Part shown: positions 27,772-35,402 of the stretch, one piece after another | How positions within the stretch are numbered: the stretch's first letter is position 1 | Layout: each line of letters begins with the position of its first letter | DNA from: Actinopolymorpha rutila | GTDB lineage: Bacteria; Actinomycetota; Actinomycetes; Propionibacteriales; Actinopolymorphaceae | Assembly: GCF_013407855.1 (NCBI RefSeq) | Contig: NZ_JACBZH010000001.1 | Location: 1,984,001 to 2,048,000, forward strand | DNA: 64,000 bases | Direction: 5' to 3' | Notes under the pieces: generated by a model | Told to the model about the DNA's origin: nothing | Database searches by the model: none | Seen by the model: only the letters and a program-made list of their open reading frames with translations | Translations under genes and position numbers: made by a program

Positions 27772-28347
27772 ATGGAGGATGTCGGGGACGTGGCCTTCCG
27801 GGTGGCCGACAGCCAGGTAGCGGCGGCCGTCACCCTGGTGTACGAGCGGGCGACCGCGCGCCGGCTCGGAGCAGTTGAGCCCGTTGTGGCCGACCGGCGG
27901 CTGGTGGAGGTGCTCCGCGCCCGGCTGGACGCCCCGCGCACTGTGGTGGTCGTCGGCGAACGCGCGGGTGAGACGGTGGCCTGCTGCTTCGGGAGTCCGC
28001 TGCGGTCGGCTGACGGCGTTCCGTCCGAGGCCGAGGCGCACGTCAGCCTGGTCGCGGTGGCGCCGCCGTACTGGGGCCTGGGGTACGGCCGGGCCGTGCT
28101 GGCCTTCGCCGAGCGAGCCCTGGCGGCTATCGGCTACGAGGGCGCGCAGCTCCACGTGCAGACCGCCAACACCAGGGCGCGGAAGCTGTACGAACGCTGT
28201 GGCTGGACGCTGCTCGGCCCGGGCGGACCGCACAACGACGGCCCGCAGGCCGTGTACGGCAAACGTCTTCGCGACGCCGGCGCCCCGGCGGACGTCGGTC
28301 AGTCCGCGTCCTCCTCGGTGTCGGACGCCGGCGGCAGGGTCGGGTAG
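27772..28347 (+). CDS. GNAT acetyltransferase
   Basis: 191 residues from the ATG at 27772 (MEDVGDVAFRVAD); an ATG at 27748 would add eight residues. CoA site VAPPYWGLGYGRAVLAFAERAL and C-terminal strand LYERCGWTLLGPGG. No clear ribosome site. The last 49 bases overlap the convergent ArsR gene. Confidence 0.87.
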   Translation: MEDVGDVAFRVADSQVAAAVTLVYERATARRLGAVEPVVADRRLVEVLRARLDAPRTVVVVGERAGETVACCFGSPLRSADGVPSEAEAHVSLVAVAPPYWGLGYGRAVLAFAERALAAIGYEGAQLHVQTANTRARKLYERCGWTLLGPGGPHNDGPQAVYGKRLRDAGAPADVGQSASSSVSDAGGRVG

Positions 28348-28895
28348 TCGGGCATCGGATAGAGGCCGACGGTGAAGCCGTAGACCGTGTCTCCGGAGCG
28401 AGGCAGCCGGTCGAACTCGTGGATCACCTGGTCGACCCGGCGCCAGAACTCCTTCGCGCGCTCCTCCGGTATCCGCGCGCGCCGGATGAAGGAACGCATG
28501 CGGCCGTCCTCGTACGCCGCGGTCGACTCCTTCGCCGCGACCTCGAAGTCGTTGAGGTCGGGCGGAAACGTGCTGCCGTCGGGGGAGTGCCGGCCGAGGC
28601 CGACGTAGAACATCCGTGCGGTGCGGCCGTAGTAGCGCTCCTCGATGGCCCTGACGCGCCGCGTGCGTACGACGCGCAGCAGACCGGCTCGGGCCAGCAG
28701 GTTGACGTGGTGGGCGACCGTGCTCTTCGGCCGCTTCACCGCACCGGCCAACTCCGTCACGGTCGCGGCCCGCTCGTGCAGCAGGCCGAGCAGGGTCGTA
28801 CGCAACGGGTCGCTGATCGCCCGCACCTGCTCGGCGGTGGTGAGCTCGAGCCGGTCGTCGAGGTCGTAGTCCGGGGCGGGGGTATTGCTCGACAT
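28299..28895 (-). CDS. ArsR/winged-helix transcriptional regulator
   Basis: 198 residues. Winged helix at about 20-90: AEQVRAISDPLRTTLLGLLH, TVTELAGAVKRPKSTVAHHV, LLARAGLLRVVRTRRVRAIE. The C-terminal part (YYGRTARMFYVG; EEREAKEFWRRV-like helix; GFTVGLYP) is a dimerisation or ligand region. No metal-binding Cys pair, so not a classical arsenic sensor. Divergent from a dienelactone hydrolase it may control. Confidence 0.9.
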   Translation of the reverse strand: MSSNTPAPDYDLDDRLELTTAEQVRAISDPLRTTLLGLLHERAATVTELAGAVKRPKSTVAHHVNLLARAGLLRVVRTRRVRAIEERYYGRTARMFYVGLGRHSPDGSTFPPDLNDFEVAAKESTAAYEDGRMRSFIRRARIPEERAKEFWRRVDQVIHEFDRLPRSGDTVYGFTVGLYPMPDYPTLPPASDTEEDAD

Positions 28896-28965
28896 GGTTC
28901 GATCAGACTAGCATCGTCGATCGTTCGAGATATTTGGATCATTCGTGTCGAAAGTGAGCAGAGCC
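28896..28965. promoter_or_regulatory. Divergent promoter region, ArsR / DLH
   Basis: 70-base gap with AT-rich stretches (TAGCAT, GATATTTGGAT) and the palindrome TCGATCGTTCGA-like run around 28915-28930, a candidate operator for the flanking winged-helix regulator. Inferred. Confidence 0.35.
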
Positions 28966-29541
28966 ATGGCAGAGGTCGTGCTGTTCCACCACGCGCAGGG
29001 ACTGACCCAGGGAGTGGAAGGCTTCGCGGCCGAGCTGCGCCGGGCCGGCCACACGGTCCATGTGCCGGACCTCTACGAGGGACACACGTTCGAGACCCTC
29101 GAGGAGGGCCTGGCCTACGCGCGGCAGACCGGGTTCGGGACCGTCGGTGCGCGTGGACTCGCCGCGGCCGAGGAACTCGGCGACGGACTGGTCTACGCCG
29201 GCTTCTCGCTGGGCGTCATGCCGGCGCAGCAGCTGGCCCAGACCCGCGCCGGGGCCAAGGGAGCGCTGTTCTTCCACTCGTGCCTGCCGGCGGCGGAGTT
29301 CGGCGCGTGGCCGGCGGGCGTTCCCGCGCAGGTGCACGGAATGGAGGGCGACTCGTTCTTCGCCGACGACGGCGACCTCGACGCCGCACGTGAGCTGGTC
29401 GGCTCGGTCGACGGTGCCGAGCTGTTCCTGTACCCGGGCAAGGAGCATCTGTTCGCCGACTCCTCACTGCCGTCGTACGACCAGGCCGCCACCGAGCTCC
29501 TGACGCGCCGGGTTCTCGACTTCCTCGACCGGATCCACTGA
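28966..29541 (+). CDS. Dienelactone hydrolase family protein
   Basis: 191 residues. Begins MAEVVLFHHAQGLTQGV, the common form of this subfamily. The nucleophile motif is YAGFSLGVMPAQ (Ser), and a late His lies in GKEHLFADSSLPSYD. A GTG at 28945 would add seven residues. Substrate unknown; regulated perhaps by the divergent ArsR-like gene. A small hairpin (CTCGCG/CGCGAG, 29543-29561) directly follows the stop. Confidence 0.88.
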   Translation: MAEVVLFHHAQGLTQGVEGFAAELRRAGHTVHVPDLYEGHTFETLEEGLAYARQTGFGTVGARGLAAAEELGDGLVYAGFSLGVMPAQQLAQTRAGAKGALFFHSCLPAAEFGAWPAGVPAQVHGMEGDSFFADDGDLDAARELVGSVDGAELFLYPGKEHLFADSSLPSYDQAATELLTRRVLDFLDRIH

Positions 29542-29662
29542 GCTCGCGGTCTCTTCGCGAGATGCGCGGTCGGCGAGCTGACGCATCACGGTCAGCTCGC
29601 CCCGCTCATGCCAGGCGAGGCGTCGCAGGAGTTTGACAGCCGTCCAGGTTCCGCAGGACTCG

Positions 29663-29884
29663 TCAGTGCGGATCGGCATTGTCGAGCGCGGCGGCGAGTA
29701 CGGTCGCCTGCCGGGTCAGTTCCTCAAGCTCTACAGGGCTTTCCGCTCTTCGGGGATACCTGTCGCCTGGGCGGCGGGGCACGACGTGGAAGTGCAGATG
29801 AGGCACCGACTGGCCGGGTCTGCCGTTGTTCTGAAGGACTGTCGTACCGGTCGCGCCGAACGCTTGTCGGACCGCGACTGGCAT
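29663..29884 (-). pseudogene. HIT-domain hydrolase remnant
   Basis: 73 codons holding only the C-terminal half of a HIT protein: FGATGTTVLQNNGRPGQSV and then PHLHFHVVPR, which carries the HxHxH nucleotide-binding triad. The N-terminal half (about 60 residues) is absent: the frame starts 9 bases past the stop of the Nudix gene. It cannot form a normal HIT fold alone. Confidence 0.7.
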
Positions 29885-29893
29885 GTGTCAGTT

Positions 29894-30355
29894 CTACAGG
29901 TCGGTCGCCCATTCGTGGATGACCAGCGGATCGGCCAGGAGTGAATGCCAGGACGACAGGGACGCGGACTCCTGTAGGCGTTCGGCGAGGGGACGTGGCC
30001 GCAGGTCCGCGGCGAGCAGGAAGCCAGTCGGAAGCCACACCGCGCGGTAGCTTCCCGATTCGGAGTCGACCGGGCTGTTCATCTCCGGCCCGTCACCGGT
30101 GCCGAACCTACCGCCCACCGAACGGGCGAGGAAGTAGCGTTGTTCGCGGCCGTGGAAGTGTACGACGGCCACCAGTCCTTCGACGCGCACGTCGACGCCC
30201 AGCTCTTCGGCCGCCTCGCGTACGGCCGCGTCCACGTAGTCCTCGCCGGGCTCGACCTGACCGCCGGGCAACACGTGATACCGGCTGCCCGATCGCACCC
30301 GCTCCACGGCCGCGACGCACTCGTTCTCGACCAGGATCACTCCAGCGCGCGGCAC
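29894..30355 (-). CDS. Nudix hydrolase
   Basis: 153 residues. The Nudix box is GGQVEPGEDYVDAAVREAAEELGV-like, residues 31-54 (key residues G31, E38, R46, E49, E50, E51). Core strands RAGVILVENECVAAVERVRSGSRYHVLPG and YRAVWLPTGFLLAADLRPRPL are complete. GTG start at 30355 with no clear ribosome site. The HIT remnant follows. Confidence 0.85.
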   Translation of the reverse strand: MPRAGVILVENECVAAVERVRSGSRYHVLPGGQVEPGEDYVDAAVREAAEELGVDVRVEGLVAVVHFHGREQRYFLARSVGGRFGTGDGPEMNSPVDSESGSYRAVWLPTGFLLAADLRPRPLAERLQESASLSSWHSLLADPLVIHEWATDL

Positions 30356-30407
30356 GCGCTCATGGTAGGCGAGAGTCCTGGGGGTGATCAGCTGTCAGAG
30401 GCGGCTG

Positions 30408-30827
30408 TCAGAGGCGACGGTCGGACGGACGCAGGGCCCACGACAGCAGGGCCAGGCCGGCGAACGCGAACGGAACGATGAGGCCGCTGGACGGCTGGTG
30501 CATGGCGACGTTCGATGCGATCGCGCCGACCAGGTTGATCATGACGCCGGCGTACGCCCACTCCTTCAGCCGGGGCAGGCGAGGGGCCAGCAGCACCACG
30601 GCGGCGGCGATCTTTGCCGTACCCATGATCGTGGCGAGATAGCTCGGATAACCCAGCTCGATCATCACCGGGTAGAAGGGCGGCATCCGCAGCAGGTCCA
30701 TCGCCCCGCCGATCGCGCATTCGCCGACCACGAGTGCGGTGGCGGACCAGTAGACCCCCGAACGCCAACGGACTCGGGTCCGGGGCAACGGACCCGCCGG
30801 CCGGGACGCGGTTGTTGTTCGACTCAT
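30408..30827 (-). CDS. DoxX-like membrane protein
   Basis: 139 residues with four predicted membrane helices (YWSATALVVGECAIGGAM; YLATIMGTAKIAAAVVLLAP; AYAGVMINLVGAIASNVAM; IVPFAFAGLALLSWAL), the DoxX-like arrangement. Divergent from a TetR regulator with a shared 90-base promoter region, a common pairing. Function unknown. Confidence 0.85.
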   Translation of the reverse strand: MSRTTTASRPAGPLPRTRVRWRSGVYWSATALVVGECAIGGAMDLLRMPPFYPVMIELGYPSYLATIMGTAKIAAAVVLLAPRLPRLKEWAYAGVMINLVGAIASNVAMHQPSSGLIVPFAFAGLALLSWALRPSDRRL

Positions 30828-30890
30828 CGAGGAACCTCCCGTCGGGACCCGTCAACTCATATCGATACGGACCCGTTCTCTTAAGATGGA

Positions 30891-30900
30891 ACGGTACCGT
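30891..30900. promoter_or_regulatory. Candidate TetR operator
   Basis: Perfect palindrome ACGGTACCGT just downstream of a -10-like TAAGAT (30882-30887) and 18 bases before the tetR start. A related half-site pattern ACGG-ACC-CGT lies at 30867-30876. The position fits autoregulation and control of the DoxX gene. Confidence 0.5.
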
Positions 30901-30918
30901 CTCGATGGAGGTGAGGCA

Positions 30919-31536
30919 ATGTCTTCGGCGAAGCCGGCTGCGACGAGATCGGGGGAGCCGATCTCGCGCGGCGCCGGCGCCCGTCAGCGGGTGCTGCGCG
31001 CCGCCCTGGAGGTACTCGACGAACACGGCCTGCCCGGCTTCACCATGGAGGCGGTGGCCCGGCGCGCGAACGCCGGCAAGGCCACGCTGTACCGCCACTG
31101 GCAAAGCGCCGGCGCCCTCCTGATCGACGCCATGGACGCGACGTTCCAGCCGTTTCCCGAGCCCGACACCGGCCGGGTCGAGACCGACGTCGCGGAGCTG
31201 CTCACCGCGTTCGTCAGGCTGCTGGAGGAGACGCCGTTCCCGCGGCTGCTCGCCGCATTCGTCGACGCCGCCGAACGCGACCCCGCCCTGGCCGCCCTGC
31301 ACGCCGACCTGACCGAACGCCGCCGTCAACCGCTCCTTGCCGTACTCGACCGCGCCCGCGAGCGCGGCCAGCTGCCCGACCACCTCGACGCGGAGCTGGT
31401 CACCGACCTGCTCACCAGCCCGTTCTTCTACCGCCGGTTCGTCGCCCACCGGCCCATCCCGGAAGGGATGGTCGACGACGTGATCGCATGCGTCCTGCCG
31501 ACCGGGTTCCCGTCGAGGCGCTCCAAATCATCGTGA
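30919..31536 (+). CDS. TetR-family transcriptional regulator
   Basis: 205 residues; ATG at 30919 has GGAGG 7 bases upstream. The helix-turn-helix is RVLRAALEVLDEHGLPGFTM then EAVARRANAGKATLYRHWQS. The C-terminal ligand domain resembles TetR_C33-type. Divergent DoxX gene is the likely target. Ligand unknown. Confidence 0.93.
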   Translation: MSSAKPAATRSGEPISRGAGARQRVLRAALEVLDEHGLPGFTMEAVARRANAGKATLYRHWQSAGALLIDAMDATFQPFPEPDTGRVETDVAELLTAFVRLLEETPFPRLLAAFVDAAERDPALAALHADLTERRRQPLLAVLDRARERGQLPDHLDAELVTDLLTSPFFYRRFVAHRPIPEGMVDDVIACVLPTGFPSRRSKSS

Positions 31537-31568
31537 CGAACGTGCCGTGCCGATGGCAGGCTTCCCGC

Positions 31569-32168
31569 ATGAGTACGGATCTTGGGCCGTGGGAGCCGAT
31601 GTCGGTCGAGGAGGTCGCCGGGCTCTTCGACCGGCTGACGACGCCGTGGTGGATCGCGGGCGGCTACGCGATCGAGTTGTTCGTCGGGCGTACGTTCCGC
31701 TCGCACGGCGACATCGACGTACTCCTCCTGCGCCGCGATCAAGCGAAGGTGCACGAGGTCCTGCGAGGCTGGGACATCCACGCGGCGGACCCTCCCGGCA
31801 CTCTGCGGCTGTGGCTCGCAGGGGAGACACTCCCCGAGTCGGTACATGACATCTGGTGCCGCGAACACCCGGACGGTCCGTGGCGCGTCCAGGTGATGCT
31901 GGACGTGGCGGACGGCGAGGAGTGGGTGTCCCGCCGCGATCCGCGAATCCGCCGGCCGATCGCCTCTCTCGGTCTTCGCTCCGCGGACGGTACGCCGTTC
32001 CTCGTACCGGAGGTGCAGCTGTTCTACAAGGCCAGGGGTGCGCGGCCGAAGGACGAGACCGACCGCGCCGCCGCTCTGCCCGCCCTGGATCCCGAGGCAC
32101 GTCGGTGGCTGGACGACGCGCTCGCCCTCACCGCGCCGGATCATCCCTGGCGGGCAGGTCTCGTCTGA
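31569..32168 (+). CDS. Nucleotidyltransferase-fold protein (aminoglycoside adenylyltransferase-like)
   Basis: 199 residues. The motif WWIAGGYAIELFVGRTFRSH followed by GDIDVLLLRRDQ is the nucleotidyltransferase active site (Gly-Gly and Asp-x-Asp) of the ANT(2'')-like family. C-terminal FLVPEVQLFYKARGARPKDE. Resistance activity cannot be inferred; many such proteins have unknown acceptors. Confidence 0.8.
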   Translation: MSTDLGPWEPMSVEEVAGLFDRLTTPWWIAGGYAIELFVGRTFRSHGDIDVLLLRRDQAKVHEVLRGWDIHAADPPGTLRLWLAGETLPESVHDIWCREHPDGPWRVQVMLDVADGEEWVSRRDPRIRRPIASLGLRSADGTPFLVPEVQLFYKARGARPKDETDRAAALPALDPEARRWLDDALALTAPDHPWRAGLV

Positions 32169-32251
32169 GCCGGAGGCAGGCCGGGTGAGACGAGACCCGG
32201 CCCGGTGCGAAAGCGGTTGCGGCCCTCGGGCCGTAGCGATTGGGTGTGGGG

Positions 32252-33027
32252 ATGGGAAAGCGCGCGGCCGAGGAGCTGCCCGAGCACGTACGCCGCAACC
32301 GTGAGGTGTGGGACGCCGTCCTGAGCGAGGGGTTCGCCGCGCGGGCGCGCGAGCAGTGGGCCGCCGACCCGCACTGGGGCCTGTGGGCTACGCCGCAGAC
32401 GGACCTTCCCGTACTCCCCGCCGACCTGGCGGGCAAGGACGTCATCGAGCTCGGCTGTGGCACGGGGTACGTGTCGTCATGGGTCGCTCGGGCCGGCGGA
32501 AGGCCGGTCGGGATCGACAACTCGGCGAAGCAGCTGGCGGCGGCGCGGGCGATGCAGGAGGAGTTCGGGATCGGTTTTCCGTTGCTGCACGGCAATGCCG
32601 AGCAGGTGCCCTACCCGGACGCGAGCTTCGACGTGGCGATCAGCGAGTACGGAGCCGCCGTGTGGTGCGACCCGTACCGCTGGATCCCGGAGGCGGCACG
32701 ACTGCTTCGTCCCGGCGGCGAACTCGTCTTCATGCGCAACTCCGACCTGCTCATGCTGTGCCTTCCCGACGACGGCCCGGCCGGCACCCGCCTGCACCGG
32801 CCACAGTTCGGGCCGACCGGATCGACGACCCGGACGGCGCGGTGGAGTTCCACCTGTCGCACGGCCCGATGATCCGGCTGCTCCGCAAGTGCGGCCTGGA
32901 GGTCGAGGAGCTCGTCGAGGTCCAAGCGCCCGAGGACGCGTCCACCGCGTTCGACTACGTCGACCTGGCCTGGGCACGCCAGTGGCCGTGCGAAGAGGTG
33001 TGGAAGGCCCGTCGTACCGGCGTCTGA
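32252..33027 (+). pseudogene. SAM-dependent methyltransferase with one-base frameshift
   Basis: Frame 1 from the ATG at 32252 encodes motif I (VIELGCGTGYVSSWVARAGG), VGIDNSAKQLAAAR and PEAARLLRPGGELVFM up to HRPQFG. The continuation lies in the next frame as DRIDDPDGAVEFHLSHG, RLLRKCGLEVEELVEVQAP and WARQWPCEEVWKARR, stopping at 33027. Restoring one base near 32813 (GGGCC to GGGCCC) joins them into about 259 residues. Without it translation ends at 32872 with a wrong tail. Confidence 0.8.
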
Positions 33028-33051
33028 CAACCGTGCCTTGACACCTCGGCG

Positions 33052-34194
33052 TTACAACGCCCAGAGGGCGAGACCCGTCCCGATGCCGACGACCACGACG
33101 GCGCCGAGCACGGCGAGCAGGACGCGTGCCGGGAACGAGCGCCGCAGCATGATGAGCGACGGCAGGCTGAGCGCCGGAAGCGTGACGAGCAGCGCCCCCA
33201 CCGGTCCCGCGCCCATGCCGGCGTGGAGGAGTCCCTGGATGATCGGGATCTCACCGGCCGTGGGAATGACGAACAGCGCCCCGGCGACGGCGAGTGCGAC
33301 CAGCGCGAGAACACCCCACTCGGCCAGATGCCCGCTGATCGGGAACATCCACGCGCGGACGGCACCGAGTCCCAGAACGATGACGAGGTACTCCGGCACG
33401 AGCGTGAGCGACAGCCTGCCGAACGTCCTTGCGAACCGGCCCAGCGCCGCACGTGGGGTCACGCTGGTGTCGGTCTCCTCGTCCGCCGACCAGGTGGGTT
33501 CCGCGGTCGGCTGCGGGCTCAACCGCGCGACCAGAGGCGGGACGAGGAAGACGAGGAGGATGCCCGCCACGATCCGCACGCCCACCCACTGCAGGGGCAG
33601 CACGACCGCCATGAAGACGAGCACCGCCGGATTGAGCGTGGGGTTGCCGATCCAGTACGCCAGCGCCGAACTGGTCGGCACGCCACGACGGCGAAGCGAT
33701 GCCGTCACCGGGGCGGTGCAGCAGGTGCACATCATCGAGGGCATCGAGAGCAGTCCGCCGGCCAGCGACCCGCCGAGGCGTCGCGGCCCGCTGGTGAGCA
33801 CCCGGACCAGCCACTGGCGCGGGAGGAACGCCTCCACCGCGGAGGCGATGACCAGCGCGGCGAGCAGCGCCATCCACACCGACTTGAAGTACGCCAGACC
33901 GAACGACCAGGCCGCGTGCCATGAAGGCGCCGGTGGCGTACCGGAGCCGTCGGTGACCGAGGAGGTGGCGTCCAGTTTGCCGGTGTGGAGCACCCCCGCC
34001 GTCTTGTGGACGTACGGCAACCACTTGGCCCACGTCAGTGCGATCACCAGGACGACCACGAAGACGGCCAGCCCGACCAGCATCCCCTTCCCCGAGGGAC
34101 CCGACGGCGCGGACGCCTCGGACCGTCCGGTGTCGGGCGGGGATGGCGGCGCCGGCCGAACGTCCCTTCCCGCGGCCCTGGTGTGTTCGCTCAT
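33052..34194 (-). CDS. UPF0718/YraQ-type permease
   Basis: 380 residues, about eight to ten membrane helices. The family motif SMPSMMCTCCTAPVTASLRRRG carries Cys pairs in the first repeat; GNPTLNPAVLVFMAVVLPLQW follows, and IPTAGEIPIIQGLLHAG marks the second repeat. Relatives include ArsP, which exports organoarsenicals. A 27-base gap to selD and the same strand imply one operon, so a selenium-related substrate is a reasonable but untested idea. N-terminal 35 residues are soluble and Pro/Ser-rich. Confidence 0.85.
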   Translation of the reverse strand: MSEHTRAAGRDVRPAPPSPPDTGRSEASAPSGPSGKGMLVGLAVFVVVLVIALTWAKWLPYVHKTAGVLHTGKLDATSSVTDGSGTPPAPSWHAAWSFGLAYFKSVWMALLAALVIASAVEAFLPRQWLVRVLTSGPRRLGGSLAGGLLSMPSMMCTCCTAPVTASLRRRGVPTSSALAYWIGNPTLNPAVLVFMAVVLPLQWVGVRIVAGILLVFLVPPLVARLSPQPTAEPTWSADEETDTSVTPRAALGRFARTFGRLSLTLVPEYLVIVLGLGAVRAWMFPISGHLAEWGVLALVALAVAGALFVIPTAGEIPIIQGLLHAGMGAGPVGALLVTLPALSLPSLIMLRRSFPARVLLAVLGAVVVVGIGTGLALWAL

Positions 34195-34221
34195 GCGTCC
34201 CCTCCAGCGGTGCTCCGGGTG

Positions 34222-35259
34222 TCACGGTCGTAGGCGCAGCCGCCCTGTTCCAGGTGTGGCGCGCCCCACGACGGCGCAGGTGTGCCCGGTGGACCCGAGC
34301 CGGTCGAGCACCTCGGGTACGGCCTCGGGTGCCACGCCGAAGAGGAGGCCACCGGAGGTCTGCGCGTCGGCGAGCAGGCTCACGGTCAGTTCGTCGGTGC
34401 TTCCAGGGTCCAGCCGGTCGCGGATCCACTCCAGGTTGCGCGCGGAACCCCCGGGCAGGTGACCTTCGGCGGCCAGGTCGCGCGCGCCGGGAAGCACCGG
34501 AACGGCGGCGGCGTCGAGGTCGACGTCGACCTCGGACGCCCGCGCCATCTGACCGAGGTGGCCGAGCAGGCCGAAGCCGGTCACGTCCGTACAACCGTTG
34601 GCTCCGGCGTCGAGCGCCACGGTCGAGGCGTCGGCGTTCGTACGGCTCATCGACGCCACCATCGCGGCCACCGCTTCGTCGGACGCCTCACCGGCCTTGG
34701 CCGCCGTCGAGATGACCCCGGTGCCGATGGGTTTGGTGAGGACGAGTACGTCGTTCGCGCGCAGGCCGGAGTTGCGCAGCACGCGGTCGGGATGCACCTC
34801 ACCGACCACGCTCAGTCCGAACTTCGGCTGGGGGTCGTCCACCGTGTGACCGCCCGCGATCACGAAGCCGCACTCGTCGGCGACCTCGGCCGCGCCGGCG
34901 AGCACCTCGTCGAGCAGGTCGTGGGAGAGTTCGCCCGCGTTCCAGCAGACCAGGTTGAGCGCGAACAGCGGGCGGCCGCCCATCGCGTACACGTCGGACA
35001 CCGAGTTGACCGCCGCGATCCGGCCCCAGACGCGGGCGTCGTCGACGATCGGGGTGATGAAGTCCGCGGTCGACACGAGGGCGCGGTTGTCGTCGAGTCG
35101 CCACACCGCGGCGTCGTCGCCTGTCTCGGTCCCCACGATCAGGTCGGGGTGACCGGCGTGTAGGTGGCGCAGGACCTGCGCCAGCTCGCCAGGAGCGAGT
35201 TTGCCAGCTCAACCAGCGCGGTGGCTGTAGCTGGTGAGCCGCCTCGGCTGCTGGTTCAT
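34222..35259 (-). CDS. selD: Selenophosphate synthetase SelD, predicted selenoprotein (Sec17)
   Basis: Makes selenophosphate from selenide and ATP. Read from the ATG at 35259 (GGGG 6 bases upstream), the protein starts MNQQPRRLTSYSHRAG, then UGA, then AGKLAPGELAQVL and continues without a break to 34222, 345 residues, the family length. Aligned by hand to E. coli SelD (RLTQYSHGAGCGCKI), the UGA falls exactly on catalytic Cys17 and Lys20 is kept; Cys19 is Gly. Later motifs: GTETGDDAAVWRL, DFITPIVDD, GGHTVDDPQPKFGLSV. Without UGA read-through only a fragment from the GTG at 35136 is possible, lacking the catalytic loop. Divergent from senA; in that context it could be called senC. Confidence 0.9.
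35185..35211 (-). other. Selenocysteine UGA codon and candidate bacterial SECIS hairpin
   Basis: The UGA is at 35209-35211 (complement). Nine bases further, the transcript can fold into a perfect 5-bp stem CUCGC/GCGAG (35199-35185) with loop UCCUG, placing the loop about 14-18 bases after UGA. The stem is short and the loop lacks an obvious GU, so SelB recognition is uncertain. Confidence 0.5.
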
Positions 35260-35334
35260 CGCCGTCCCCTTCGGTAGGTTCGCTCCCGCAGCCTAACCAC
35301 GACAGAGCCGTTCGGCCGAGACCTCGTGTCCCTC

Positions 35335-35386
35335 GTCGGCCGGAGTTGTCGGCCGGAGTTGTCGGACGGAGTTGTCGGACGGAGAG
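35335..35386 (+). repeat. Four 13-bp tandem repeats in the selD-senA promoter gap
   Basis: Four head-to-tail units GTCGG(C/A)CGGAGTT occupy 35335-35386 (the last ends GGAGAG), directly before the senA ribosome site. Each holds a GGAG core resembling a Shine-Dalgarno sequence. They lie in the 143-base gap between divergent selD and senA. Confidence 0.9.
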
Positions 35387-35402
35387 ACCGGAGGAGCGCC
35401 TC

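Noticed and set aside
31569-32168. Antibiotic resistance gene call for the nucleotidyltransferase, and likewise for the kinases at 47.7 and 48.7 kb
   Set aside because: The folds are shared by many enzymes with other substrates; nothing in the sequence identifies a drug.
34222-35136. SelD as a shorter protein starting at the GTG at 35136
   Set aside because: This would drop the catalytic loop (Cys/Sec17, Lys20), while the upstream frame matches SelD exactly apart from the UGA.
35346-35402. Longer N-terminus for SenA from the upstream start at 35346
   Set aside because: That stretch is made of the 13-bp tandem repeats; the GTG at 35403 has a proper GGAGGAG site.
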